In this document: one piece after another, positions 1 through 8,302 of the stretch
Position numbering within the stretch: position 1 is the first letter of the stretch
Layout of the letters: each line of letters begins with the position of its first letter
From: CAYWVO01 sp964461835
GTDB taxonomy: Bacteria > Zixibacteria > MSB-5A5 > WJJR01 > JAJRUJ01
Reading direction: 5' to 3'
Length of the DNA stretch: 64,000 bases
Assembly (NCBI GenBank): GCA_964461835.1
Contig: CAYWVO010000011.1
Location: 1 to 64,000 of the forward strand
Made by a program: the position numbers and the translations under genes
The notes under the pieces: model-generated
Told to the model about the DNA's origin: nothing
The model's database searches: none
The model's input: the letters and a program-made list of their open reading frames with translations, nothing else

Positions 1-117
1 CACCGAAAGGCTACGCTACTTTTTTCCCAATTTCCACACCTTTTGAAATTAACTCTCCACGATTTCAGATTGTTTATGTACGGCAACGGCTGTTTGCCCC
101 ACAACAGACCCCCGTAA

Positions 118-930
118 TTAGTAGTGTGCCAGCGAGCCAACTTTTCGCGCATGGTTGAAACCCACGCGGATGCTGATCAATCCCAACGGAAGCGTGATCA
201 TCGACATGCTAAGGAGAAAGACAATTGATGTGAGAACAGCTGAAATTGTGGCGCCCTGGATAAGCGTCATGCGTAGTGCGTGCAATGCATGGGTGGTCGG
301 CAGCAACGCCGAAATTGCCTGCAAATAGTCCGGCAGATATTCCACCGGAAAGAGCACGCCACTCAATAACCCGGTGAGTGTGGTGAATGCCCAGGTAATT
401 GGGTCACCGACTTTGGTCACGATAATGACCCCCGCGCTCATGAGACCAATCCCGGACAGCGATGTTATTGTTAAGAGCATGACGGCCAATGCTGCGGGAA
501 AATTGATGCCGAGCGGTATATCAAAAATGAAAACGACGACTACAAGTAATATCGCTACATTGACCATCGTTTGAATGAAATTCATGAATCCGGAATAGAT
601 GAGAAGCAACTCCAGTCGAGTATTGCTGAGAAGCAGATACTCCAGAGTCCCCATGTGTTGTTCGGATCGGATGGCTCCCTGAAATGAACTCAACGATACC
701 CCAACGAAACTGGTAAACGCAGTCCCAATAATCAGGTATGCCAGGAGGTTCCCGCCATATTGTTCCAGAGCCGGGAAGCTGTTCCCGTCAGAGAGGAACG
801 TCCCCATAAATGAAAACTGAAGCAGCCCAACGAATCCACCAAGGATTCCAAGGGTTAGTGCTGTCTTATAACTAACCAGCGTGATTATGAACCGCTTGAG
901 AAAGAGATAGGCCTTGTACATCTGTGTCAC
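118..930 (-). CDS. ABC-2 type transporter permease
   Basis: A 270-residue integral membrane protein with about six hydrophobic segments and the fold of ABC-2/NatB-type permeases. The N-terminal cytoplasmic stretch (MTQMYKAYLFLKRF) precedes TM1, and a conserved permease region lies near residues 170-200 (TGLLSGVLFPVEYLPDYLQ, typical of ABC-2 permeases). The start overlaps the end of the ATPase gene by 4 bases (ATGA-like coupling), so the two form one transporter. It is the last gene of a minus-strand cluster containing a radical SAM maturase and two Cys-rich peptides, so export of, or immunity to, the modified peptide is the likely job (inference). The substrate cannot be read from sequence. 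No clear terminator was found between its stop and the window edge. Confidence 0.85.
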   Translation of the reverse strand: MTQMYKAYLFLKRFIITLVSYKTALTLGILGGFVGLLQFSFMGTFLSDGNSFPALEQYGGNLLAYLIIGTAFTSFVGVSLSSFQGAIRSEQHMGTLEYLLLSNTRLELLLIYSGFMNFIQTMVNVAILLVVVVFIFDIPLGINFPAALAVMLLTITSLSGIGLMSAGVIIVTKVGDPITWAFTTLTGLLSGVLFPVEYLPDYLQAISALLPTTHALHALRMTLIQGATISAVLTSIVFLLSMSMITLPLGLISIRVGFNHARKVGSLAHY

Positions 931-1865
931 CGTGTTAGGGCCAAGAATACGTCTTCCAGCGTAGCGGTCGACGTGTTTGCTGATTCGACTTTTCGCCCAC
1001 TTCGGCAGATCGCCCGCAACACACCATTCAGATCATAGGTCCCATTGAAATTTACACTCAAGTCGTTATCTCTGAAGGTCACCCGACCGGAGGGCACAAC
1101 CTCTTTAACGGCCGAGACCATCGCCTCCACTCCAGGCACGTCAACGAGTTGATCAGGGGCAAACCGGACTTCAAACGTACGTTTCTTTATGAGACCTTTG
1201 TATTCTTCAACGTCGCCGACTTTAATAAGTTTTCCTTCCCGCAGAAAGCCGATGCGGTCGCACATTTTCTCGGCTTCAGTCATATTGTGCGTGGTTAGCA
1301 GTATTGTCTTTCCTTGGCGGCGCTTCTCCAAAATTGCCGCTCGGATGTTGAATGCCGACTCGGGATCCACGCCGCTGTTCGGTTCATCCAGTAGCAAAAT
1401 GTCAGGGTCATGTAACAGAGACCTTGCCAGGTTCAATCGTTTGCGCATTCCGGTGCTGTAGCGCATGAATTGCAGGTTGGTGTCCTTGGTCAGCCCGACA
1501 AGCTCCAAGGCGGCGTCAATGCGTGATTTCAGAACCGACCGTCGGACACCATACAAACCGCCGAAGAACTCCAGGTTCTGCTTTCCGGATAACCGAAAAT
1601 AGAAGGTCCGTTCGTCTCCCAAAACTAATCCGATGGATTCGCGGGCGTGGTTTTCCTGCAAACGCATATCGAATCCGCGAACGGTCACCGTTCCCCGGTG
1701 CGGAAGAATCAAGCCTGAGAGGATGCGGATGATCGTGGTCTTGCCGGCACCGTTTGGCCCCAGGAGCGTGAATATCTCTCCCGGCCGCACTGTGAAAGTG
1801 ATCCCGGCAAGAGCGAAGTGCTTTCGCTTTGGATAGCGATACTCGATGTCGGCCAGTTCAATCAT
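927..1865 (-). CDS. ABC transporter ATP-binding protein
   Basis: A 312-residue ATPase of the NatA/BcrA/CcmA class. Walker A is GPNGAGKTT (about residues 36-44). The signature motif is the degenerate YSTGMRKRL. Walker B is ILLLDEPNSGVDP, followed by the H-loop (LLTTHNM). A C-terminal extension of about 90 residues is typical of drug and bacteriocin exporter ATPases. It overlaps the CPBP gene upstream and the permease gene downstream by 4 bases each, showing tight translational coupling. Known members export peptides, antibiotics or lipids or confer self-resistance. Here the neighbouring peptide-maturation genes suggest export or immunity for the locus product. Confidence 0.9.
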   Translation of the reverse strand: MIELADIEYRYPKRKHFALAGITFTVRPGEIFTLLGPNGAGKTTIIRILSGLILPHRGTVTVRGFDMRLQENHARESIGLVLGDERTFYFRLSGKQNLEFFGGLYGVRRSVLKSRIDAALELVGLTKDTNLQFMRYSTGMRKRLNLARSLLHDPDILLLDEPNSGVDPESAFNIRAAILEKRRQGKTILLTTHNMTEAEKMCDRIGFLREGKLIKVGDVEEYKGLIKKRTFEVRFAPDQLVDVPGVEAMVSAVKEVVPSGRVTFRDNDLSVNFNGTYDLNGVLRAICRSGRKVESANTSTATLEDVFLALTR

Positions 1866-2683
1866 GGTGATTCAATCCTCGGAGACCGCGCCAATTGATG
1901 GCGTTTAAGCACCTTATCCAACCCTGCCAACAGGAAATAGACCGCAACTGCGAATAAAGGACCGAGGAGTCCCCACCCGTCACCGGTGTTTCCGACTACA
2001 TGCAAAAACATGAGGAATAGAATTGAACGCGTCCAAACATAGACAGCTCCCATGAGCACCGACGTCAGGAATATTCCTTGGAGTGACGCATGCAACATCG
2101 GCGACCCTACCAGCGGTGCGTGCAAAAGAGTAAAGACAATTGCACTGATCAATAGTGCCGCAGTCTTTCCCCAAATTCCCCGACCGATGAGGATAACCAG
2201 CTGACTGATAAACAGCACTCGTAAAATCAACTCCTCCGTGGTGGAGCTGATGAGATCGATTGGACTGAAAAAGGCCAGCCCCCATCCGACACGACCACCA
2301 AGAAAGATAAACCAAACAACTGAAAGCCCGAGGCTGACCCAAGCGCCCCGGGACAGGGTAAATCCCCAGTCTGACAGCTGCCAGCCGCATTTGTTGACAC
2401 TGCCGGCGATAATAAATCCAAGGGCAAGGGCTTCGAGCAATTTCAAACATATGCCCGCCGCAAGGAGTAGGTCATAGTGTTGTTCATATAAAGAATGCGT
2501 CACAAACAAGCCAAGTATACCCGTGACGACATAGATGCCGACGACATACCACGGCCAATGCCACAGAATCCGTTCGCGTAACGATTCGGAAATTTCGCGT
2601 AACAGGAACAAACGTAATCCATCCATCGTAGGGTGATCGATGATCGAAATATCATCCGCTGACGATTTACTCGCAATCTTCAA
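1862..2683 (-). CDS. CPBP-family intramembrane metalloprotease (Abi-like)
   Basis: A 273-residue polytopic membrane protein with all three hallmarks of the CPBP (CaaX protease/bacteriocin-processing, Abi) family: EExxxR (E150-E151-R155), FxxxH (F184-H188) and HxxxN (H228-N232). These residues bind the catalytic metal in Rce1-like enzymes. The predicted start is a TTG at 2683. It lies inside the last codons of the 58-residue Cys-rich peptide gene and overlaps it by 17 bases in another frame, so translation is probably coupled. An ATG at 2626 is an alternative start, but neither has a strong ribosome binding site. CPBP proteins near bacteriocin genes act in peptide processing or self-immunity. 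Either role fits the maturase and exporter beside it. Confidence 0.85.
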   Translation of the reverse strand: MKIASKSSADDISIIDHPTMDGLRLFLLREISESLRERILWHWPWYVVGIYVVTGILGLFVTHSLYEQHYDLLLAAGICLKLLEALALGFIIAGSVNKCGWQLSDWGFTLSRGAWVSLGLSVVWFIFLGGRVGWGLAFFSPIDLISSTTEELILRVLFISQLVILIGRGIWGKTAALLISAIVFTLLHAPLVGSPMLHASLQGIFLTSVLMGAVYVWTRSILFLMFLHVVGNTGDGWGLLGPLFAVAVYFLLAGLDKVLKRHQLARSPRIESP

Positions 2684-2843
2684 TGTACACTATACATAAA
2701 TTGCACTCTGCCAGGCAGAGTGAGGAGCATAGTTTTTGTGTTCCGAAACATGCGACTATTCCACCACCAACCATTGCCAAGCCGCACATGGCTTTTTGGA
2801 CATCAGGCCGATCATCGGCGATCGGTTTTACCAACCAGTTCAT
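2667..2843 (-). CDS. Cys-rich small peptide B, candidate RiPP precursor
   Basis: A 58-codon gene on the minus strand. It has an excellent Shine-Dalgarno (GGAGG, 6 bases before ATG) and lies 17 bases after the stop of peptide A. The product begins MNWLVKP and has an acidic stretch (ADDRPD), then seven cysteines at residues 20, 32, 39, 43, 47, 50 and 57. The core CSSLCLAECNLC gives Cx3Cx3Cx2C spacing. A MVGGG stretch (residues 24-28) contains a double glycine that could be a leader cleavage site (inference). It shares M-x-W-L-V-x-P and Cys20 with peptide A, so the two are paralogues. Cys-rich precursors next to SPASM radical SAM enzymes are typical of sactipeptides and ranthipeptides (thioether links). 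The 3' end overlaps the CPBP gene. No homologue is recognised. Confidence 0.75.
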   Translation of the reverse strand: MNWLVKPIADDRPDVQKAMCGLAMVGGGIVACFGTQKLCSSLCLAECNLCIVYIEDCE

Positions 2844-2860
2844 TTCGCACCTCCGGAGTA

Positions 2861-3013
2861 CTAAGCTTTTGGTTCAATCACATAGTAACAATTTGATTGG
2901 CATGTATACTCGCAATGCAAAAAACAGGTTTTACAACAACAAATCACGATGAGACAGGGTTTAAAATCCGGTGAAAATATCCCATCGTCTCCGGGCGTAA
3001 CTAACCATGACAT
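2861..3013 (-). CDS. Cys-rich small peptide A, candidate RiPP precursor
   Basis: A 50-codon gene starting 15 bases after the radical SAM reading frame ends, with the ribosome binding site AAGGAG 6 bases before ATG. The product begins MSWLVTP and has an acidic, Cys-free N-terminal part. It then carries eight cysteines in the last 31 residues, at 20, 25, 26, 27, 30, 34, 38 and 42. CFLHCEYTCQSNC gives a regular Cx3Cx3Cx3C ladder, preceded by a CCC triplet. Position and composition fit the substrate of the adjacent SPASM maturase: leader of about 19 residues, core of about 31 (inference). It ends in TAG. The regular spacing suggests thioether or disulfide ladders, but the chemistry cannot be read from sequence. 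Confidence 0.78.
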   Translation of the reverse strand: MSWLVTPGDDGIFSPDFKPCLIVICCCKTCFLHCEYTCQSNCYYVIEPKA

Positions 3014-3028
3014 ACTAATCTCCTTCAA

Positions 3029-4471
3029 TTACGCCGTCCTGCTGAACTCCTCGTCAGCTGGGGAATTAACCGGACGCCGTGCAATTTTGAGTAATCCAGC
3101 TTTTTGAGCTTCTGCGGCGATCGCCAACATGGAGCCGAGATTATACTTCCACGCAACACAAATAATGTCTCCGACGTCGGTTATGTCGTTCGGGTAGATA
3201 GACTTGTAAGGACATCCACCCATGCATACCGGCAACACAGCACAGGACACACAATTATCTCGAAATGCATGCCACCCGATCCATTTTATGTAGTTATTTG
3301 TATAGGCGATACCGGAATCCGTCAGTTGGCCAACGGCCAGTGCGTCAGTTCCCACGGCGTTCTAACAACTTTTGACACATCCGTTCGGCTCGATAACCAG
3401 CGAATTGCTGCTTACCGCGCCGCATGTACCTATTTGAGCCGCCGGGAAGACAGATATCTCAAATCCTTTGGAAATCGCCGCCCGATATGCGGCAACTTCT
3501 GTTTCTGAAAACGATTTGGTTGTCAGGCACCGATTGGCAATATCGGGACACGAATTGCTGTAATGCACTGTTGGACTGAAGTGTAACGAAATTATGCGAT
3601 GGCGATGAAGACCTCTTTCTTTCAAATCATCGAGAAGCTCCGGAATATGCTGTTGATTTCGCTGATCAACATTTACGCGAATTGATACCCGAAACGGCAT
3701 GTCTTCGTTGAGGTTTGCCAGATTCGCCATAATGCGATCGTACGTTCCCCCACCCGATCTCAGGCACCGACGTTGATCATGGATCTCTTTTGGACCATCA
3801 ATCGTCACTTGGGCGAAGGTGACACCGTGGTCAATCAGGAAGTCCAGCGTGTCGCGGGTCAGTAGATAGCCGTTGGTAATGATACCGGCGTGAAACTGAC
3901 TATCCTTTGTCTCACAAACCGCTTTGAAGCGATCGGTTAAATCGGCAATGACATCTTTGGCCAGCAATGGTTCACCACCATACCATGTGACCGTAAACGC
4001 CGATTTCTCGGCGATCCTCGCCTCGCAGAGTTTGACCACATTATCCCGTACCTCTTTGGACATCACCGAAACATCAGAGATGGGCTGCGAGTGGAGGTCG
4101 GAATTCTCGTAACAATAGTCACAGGCGAAATTGCAGCGAAGCGTCGGGATAATCGTCAAGCCGAAACCGTCATTCCCAAATCGGGCACGGTAATGACCTG
4201 CACGCAGGATGTCCAATTCATCAACATCTTCCGGGACGATGAAATTGCCCATTTTGAGATTTTTAAGCAATTCCTCGTCAACTCCATCTTGTCCGTCGCC
4301 ATTGGTCAGCGCCTGGAGCTTGTGGAATGTTTTGTCATCCATTTCCGCGAGGCCGCAGGAAATTGCGTTGAAGGCCAATCGCTTGCCCTCATCTAATTCC
4401 ACGAAGTGATTGTATCGCGACAGCTTATACTTATTCGTACCATCCGGTTTAGAACACATGGCACACCCCAC
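3029..4471 (-). CDS. Radical SAM/SPASM peptide maturase with in-frame amber codon
   Basis: A reading frame of 481 codons encoding a SPASM-type radical SAM enzyme. The N-terminal part (about 1-95, with YNHFVELDEGK) resembles the region preceding the TIM barrel in peptide maturases. The radical SAM motif RCNFACDYC has C113, C117 and C120, followed by WYGGEPLL. SPASM auxiliary-cluster cysteines are C365 and C369 and then, after the stop, C407, C410, C416 and C420 (DNCVSCAVLPVCMGGCP). Codon 370 is TAG (3362-3364), and the frame continues intact to TAA at 3029. TGG there would give SCWN, the usual SPASM wording. The 3' part alone could start at GTG 3355 but has no good ribosome binding site. Start: GTG at 4471, or ATG at 4459. 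Known relatives form thioether or C-C links in Cys-rich peptides, and two such genes follow directly. Confidence 0.85.
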
Positions 4472-4513
4472 GAATCTGAATTCGCCATTTCGGTACTGGT
4501 TTGGTGTTTGTAT

Positions 4514-4532
4514 TAAGCAGGTAACATGCCAA
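4514..4532 (-). promoter_or_regulatory. Sigma-54 type -24/-12 promoter before the maturase
   Basis: The minus strand reads TTGGCATGTTACCTGCTTA. It has the invariant GG and GC separated by exactly 10 bases and matches the TGGCACG-N4-TTGC[A/T] consensus at 10 of 12 positions. Transcription would begin about 35-45 bases before the maturase start. An activator of sigma-54 RNA polymerase is encoded upstream on the same strand, and rpoN is also in this window. The rest of the 4472-4823 spacer holds no convincing gene; plus-strand open frames there have no ribosome binding site. Confidence 0.55.
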
Positions 4533-4823
4533 GTTCGAAGATTGATGCGAACGAAATGCTTACTTGTTATAATTGAATTAGTTACGACTATCAGCCAATC
4601 AGTTTACTCACGCGGAAAACATAGTTTAATGTTGGTATGCGTTACGAATTCTCGTTAGCGGTAAGCAGCAATTCTAAGAGAATCAAAAGCTTAACCCTCG
4701 AATTCGAATGGCAGCTGTTCGTATCCGAGTTCTTGAGTTGGAGATTTGGGGAACGGACGAAATGGCGAGGATGTACTTGCTGGGATGCATCTGTTTGGAT
4801 TCGGGTTTCACAGCCGTCCGTAA

Positions 4824-5447
4824 TCAGATGACGCCGTTGGCAACAAACTCGCTCAAGCGCAGCATCGCTTGTTCGAAGTCATGTTGACTCTCGGGCGTGT
4901 TGTTGGCGCCCCGTATGTAGATTGCGGTCATAGTGGAATCATAAAGGATTTTGAAGGGCATGTTCAGAAAGGATATACCCATTTGTTCGTAGGTAAAATC
5001 GCTGGCTATAGGGTGACCCTCGCGAATTATGAGTGGGACATCAAGTTCCCACGACGCCAGAGAGTCAGCGACGATGGTCGAATCCGCGCGATAGGCTACT
5101 GCAATAATTGACTGTCCTCGTGATTCGAATACCGGCACGAGGCGTTTGTAGATTTGTACTTCACTGATTCGGCACGACATCTTTGCCGAGAAACAAATGG
5201 CCAAGGTCAATGGTTTAACAATTGGATTTCCCGCTTCATCATGCGGCATAAGCATAACACCGAGACCGGGATAGGTATATATACCCCGAATGTCGGTATC
5301 GACAGTGTCCATTGCGTACAGATAGGAGATAGAATCAGGTTCCACGAGCGATGATCGCGATGATTTCAATTCCTGATTCTGCCATAGTAACAATATATTT
5401 GCCAGCACCAACACTCCGATGATTATCAATGCTGATCTGCGGCCCAT
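4824..5447 (-). CDS. Membrane-anchored thioredoxin-fold protein (degenerate active site)
   Basis: About 207 residues. The start is set at ATG 5447 because GGAGG lies 8 bases before it; an upstream in-frame ATG at 5462 lacks a binding site. An N-terminal hydrophobic segment (ALIIIGVLVLANILLLW) anchors the protein. The rest looks like a peroxiredoxin/TlpA-type thioredoxin fold. LTLAICFSAKMSC sits where the active-site loop is expected, with one cysteine and no CxxC. A candidate cis-proline loop, MPFKILYD, precedes a final strand and helix. It lies on the same strand between the C39-like gene and the radical SAM gene. A role in thiol handling for the Cys-rich peptides is possible but is inference. 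Family membership is moderately supported. Confidence 0.6.
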   Translation of the reverse strand: MGRRSALIIIGVLVLANILLLWQNQELKSSRSSLVEPDSISYLYAMDTVDTDIRGIYTYPGLGVMLMPHDEAGNPIVKPLTLAICFSAKMSCRISEVQIYKRLVPVFESRGQSIIAVAYRADSTIVADSLASWELDVPLIIREGHPIASDFTYEQMGISFLNMPFKILYDSTMTAIYIRGANNTPESQHDFEQAMLRLSEFVANGVI

Positions 5448-5463
5448 ATTTATATCCTCCATG

Positions 5464-5505
5464 TTCGGAAAAGGTGGGAGAGAGTGATTCCCCCACCTAT
5501 CCGAA
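5464..5505 (-). other. Strong hairpin without U-tract before the thioredoxin-like gene
   Basis: The inverted repeat TTCGG-N3-AGGTGGG / CCCACCT-N2-CCGAA encloses a loop of about 13 bases. It lies just upstream of the preferred ATG at 5447. No run of T follows on either strand, so it is not a standard intrinsic terminator. It may shape the 5' leader of the thioredoxin-like gene or end the preceding message. Confidence 0.4.
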
Positions 5506-5706
5506 TTAATCGAATATTCCGACTTCGCCGTCGGTTGTGATGCCGATGCTTATCTTTGCTGGCGCGACCGTCACCAACATACAATCCTTCGGTGATCCGT
5601 CACATCCAACCAAATTCCCACAGGAGTCAAACCGAGCCGTGGCCAATTTCAGTTTCAATCCACTGACATTTGCCTGGCGAACGGAGCCGAACGCCAGCCA
5701 TACGTG
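5506..5706 (-). pseudogene. Open frame of 66 codons without a start (possible broken gene)
   Basis: Between TAA stops at 5707-5709 and 5506-5508 the minus strand is open. It encodes a beta-strand-like sequence with three cysteines (DSCGNLVGCDGSPKDC) and ends TTDGEVGIFD. No ATG or GTG with a ribosome binding site begins it; TTG and a late ATG (5580) are the only possible starts. It may be the surviving 3' end of a small gene, or chance. No family is recognised. Confidence 0.25.
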
Positions 5707-5722
5707 TTAGAATTGGGAAAAT

Positions 5723-7567
5723 CTATTTCATCAAAACCATTTTCTTGGTTTCAGTAAACTTCCCGGCAGTCAATCGATACAGGTAAATCCCGGATGCCAC
5801 TTCACAGCCGCGCTCATCGGTACCGTTCCAGACGAAACTATAATCACCGGCTTCGATATACCCAGACACTAACGTGTGTATTTTCCGGCCAAGAACATCA
5901 TAGATCTCAAGTTTCACACTGGAAGGATGGTCAAGCGCAAAACCAATATTCGTGCTGGAGTTAAATGGATTCGGATAATTCTGTCGTAGTCCGAACTCCC
6001 GTGGGACACGACTATCGGCTGCATCATCGGTAACTGCCGATTTAACTCCTGCTTTACGCAGCTCTCCATTGGCATCACGCTCATACTGTTGTCCAAAACG
6101 GTCATAGATAGCGAAAACGTCGTGCGAATCATCACTGACTTCAATATAGGGAAAGTAAGGAATTCCCTCCGGGACGCCGGAGGACCATTCAAAGAAGTAA
6201 TTTACCTTGTATCCATCCTCGATGAATTGATGAACTGGAAAAACATTCATCGCCGGAACATCAGAGATAAATTCATCCGGATTGGTTTTCCAATTAGCCC
6301 ATAATCTGGCCGCGATTAGTTGCGGACTCGACAGTGCCGGTTGCCGGGAGGTCGTTTTCGGAAGTCCTGGATCCAAATAACTCGGATAGAAGGCAATACC
6401 TCCGTATGAATAGCCGGGCGCCTGGGCCAGCAAGAGAACACCAAATTCTCTGTTCGAGCCATCTATCATAGTAACCTGGTAATAACTGGTTGGTTGAGAG
6501 TCGGCGTAGGGATTCTGTCCTGATTCCCGATCTGCCTGCATTTCAGCATAGCTTTTGAAACCGACGGTACTCGGAGTCTTTACTAATGTTCCATCATTAT
6601 TCCAACTTCTGCCAAACATGCTCCCCTGCATATCATGAATTCCCAAAATCGGCCCGAAATGCATTCCCTGAATTTCTTGTGGGGACATGTAAGCAGTTAT
6701 AAACCAGGTTAAGGTGCTATCAAATCTGCATAGCTCCTCCATCGCCCGGCTATACAGCTGCATAGCGAGAGTGTCAGGCAGTGGACAACCAGGGCAAGCG
6801 CCGCCATCAGCCACCGGCAGATTGTATATCGGATTTTCATTTTCTCCCATTGTAGGCGAACCGCCTCCCGACATCAGAGGAGCAATTGGAACAGATCGCG
6901 TTGAACCGGTTACCTCATGAAATGCGCCTGGCGGAATGAATGGGCGGTATATATCCGAACCCATCGCAATCCCCTGGATGTTACCATTGTAAGTGGGCAT
7001 CATCCCCATCGCGACCGAAAGAGGTGTATGGACGTAACATCCTTGTATCCCGTATAAGGAACCCCACGAGGAACTCCGGGCCGCCGGATCCATCCAACCA
7101 AATCCGGTGATACTTGAGTCCTTCCACGTATACCCCATGATGGTACCCATGTGAAGCTGGCTCATTGGACTCAGGATTGGCGCATTATTATCTATTGTCC
7201 CAGCCATACACTTCAGAAAAATAGACCATGGATAGGCAATAGTATCATACGGTAAAGAAGGATACGTATGAAGCCATTGTAAAGCTTCTGGCAAACTAAG
7301 TCGCCCACTTAAGTTTAGATCCGCATCAGCCATTATTTGGTATTGGTCCCACTGTGAGCCTCCTGACCAATATACTGTGTGTGCCACCAAATTCGCCGGT
7401 ACACACCCATCCTCCCATAGCTGCAATACAAAGGGGACTGGAAGACCTCTTTCCTTTGCGATAGAGGCTTGATCCTGAGAACATCCCGTTAATAATTGAC
7501 TGAAAGCTATGACGATAGCCATAATCAGTACTGACAATCTCTTCATCCCCGAATATACTGAGAACAC
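5723..7567 (-). CDS. C39-like papain-fold lipoprotein with C-terminal sorting domain
   Basis: About 614 residues. GTG 7567 is preferred: AGGAG lies 6 bases before it, and it comes 2 bases after the upstream gene's stop; ATG 7546 is the alternative. A lipoprotein signal (LLTGC, Cys29) is followed by a domain with the catalytic order of C39-like peptidases. Numbered from 7567, these are Gln49 and Cys55 (QLWEDGCVPANL), His139 (LHMGTIMGY) and Asp160 (GWMDPA). The long middle part is unassigned. The C-terminus (about 530-614) is a Por/FlgD-type sorting domain: RQNYPNPFNSSTNIGF, then GIYLYRL and KKMVLMK. A lipobox together with a secretion sorting signal is unusual. C39 enzymes cut double-glycine leaders, so the position near a peptide-maturation operon is suggestive but not proof. 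Confidence 0.6.
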   Translation of the reverse strand: MFSVYSGMKRLSVLIMAIVIAFSQLLTGCSQDQASIAKERGLPVPFVLQLWEDGCVPANLVAHTVYWSGGSQWDQYQIMADADLNLSGRLSLPEALQWLHTYPSLPYDTIAYPWSIFLKCMAGTIDNNAPILSPMSQLHMGTIMGYTWKDSSITGFGWMDPAARSSSWGSLYGIQGCYVHTPLSVAMGMMPTYNGNIQGIAMGSDIYRPFIPPGAFHEVTGSTRSVPIAPLMSGGGSPTMGENENPIYNLPVADGGACPGCPLPDTLAMQLYSRAMEELCRFDSTLTWFITAYMSPQEIQGMHFGPILGIHDMQGSMFGRSWNNDGTLVKTPSTVGFKSYAEMQADRESGQNPYADSQPTSYYQVTMIDGSNREFGVLLLAQAPGYSYGGIAFYPSYLDPGLPKTTSRQPALSSPQLIAARLWANWKTNPDEFISDVPAMNVFPVHQFIEDGYKVNYFFEWSSGVPEGIPYFPYIEVSDDSHDVFAIYDRFGQQYERDANGELRKAGVKSAVTDDAADSRVPREFGLRQNYPNPFNSSTNIGFALDHPSSVKLEIYDVLGRKIHTLVSGYIEAGDYSFVWNGTDERGCEVASGIYLYRLTAGKFTETKKMVLMK

Positions 7568-7569
7568 CG

Positions 7570-8223
7570 TTATCTCCTCTCGTTCGTAGTATCTACTGGC
7601 CACAGTCGATGTCTGCAACGGATTGGTAAACTCACTCTATGGAGCACTCCATTTGGGCTTATGAAATATGTCTGATCCGCTACATCTCGGACCACCCATA
7701 TGGCAATTCCCCAATCCATTGGATCAAGACGAGGGGTGTCAGGTGTGACCAAACCCAACACCAACGAACTAGGGTCCAATCCCTCGAAGGAGCTTTCACT
7801 GATCCATTTTTGCGGCCAATCCTGCCAGTAATATGATGTCATTGCGCTGTCGCTCAACGGGTGTATGGGATTTTCTGTCCGGTCGTAATTGTATGAGATG
7901 AACCGACCGGTTTTCTGATCGACCGCAATTATACCATACCGGATACTATCTGATTTATGTGGTTTATATTTCACACAAACCAGCCATGTATCGTTCCTAT
8001 CCGGCCATAGACTCCTTACCTCAACCATTCCCAATGAAGTCAATCCGGATACTTCGATTCCGGCGGCGGTGAAATAGTTGTTTGCATGGTTTAAGGCGAT
8101 GTCTTCGGTCATATCCGAACTGTCGCATTGTCCTACGGTCGAATCCTGTTTAGCAGTGTTTCCCGCGCAAGCCAACAGAAGCGTGGTTACCAGTATGAGT
8201 GTTCCACAACTTGACCATGCCAT
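7570..8223 (-). CDS. Lipoprotein of unknown function
   Basis: 217 residues. ATG 8223 has AAGGAG 8 bases upstream. The signal peptide ends in a lipobox (LLLACAGN, Cys19), so the product should be lipid-anchored. The mature part is mixed alpha/beta and includes a strand pair IIAVDQKTGRFISYNYD that resembles PepSY/YcdB-like repeats, but this is weak. It ends 2 bases before the preferred start of the C39-like gene, so the two are probably co-translated and may work together. I do not recognise the family. Confidence 0.65.
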   Translation of the reverse strand: MAWSSCGTLILVTTLLLACAGNTAKQDSTVGQCDSSDMTEDIALNHANNYFTAAGIEVSGLTSLGMVEVRSLWPDRNDTWLVCVKYKPHKSDSIRYGIIAVDQKTGRFISYNYDRTENPIHPLSDSAMTSYYWQDWPQKWISESSFEGLDPSSLVLGLVTPDTPRLDPMDWGIAIWVVRDVADQTYFISPNGVLHRVSLPIRCRHRLWPVDTTNERR

Positions 8224-8302
8224 GTGGGCACTCCTTTGATAATAGATGAACTAAAAAGAATAAATACTAGGCTTGGCTGACTTGACGGGTAATCACCTGT
8301 CG

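Noticed and set aside
2683..2952. Plus-strand open frame of 89 codons
   Set aside because: It is the complement of the two Cys-rich peptide genes and has no ribosome binding site; the minus-strand frames have strong ones.
3362..3364. Genome-wide reassignment of TAG
   Set aside because: TAG ends several normal genes here (for example at 12963, 47512, 57802, 60537, 63848), so a general code change is excluded; only local causes remain.
4410..4831. Two plus-strand open frames upstream of the maturase
   Set aside because: No ribosome binding site, no protein-like composition, and they lie antisense to the maturase leader and its sigma-54 element.
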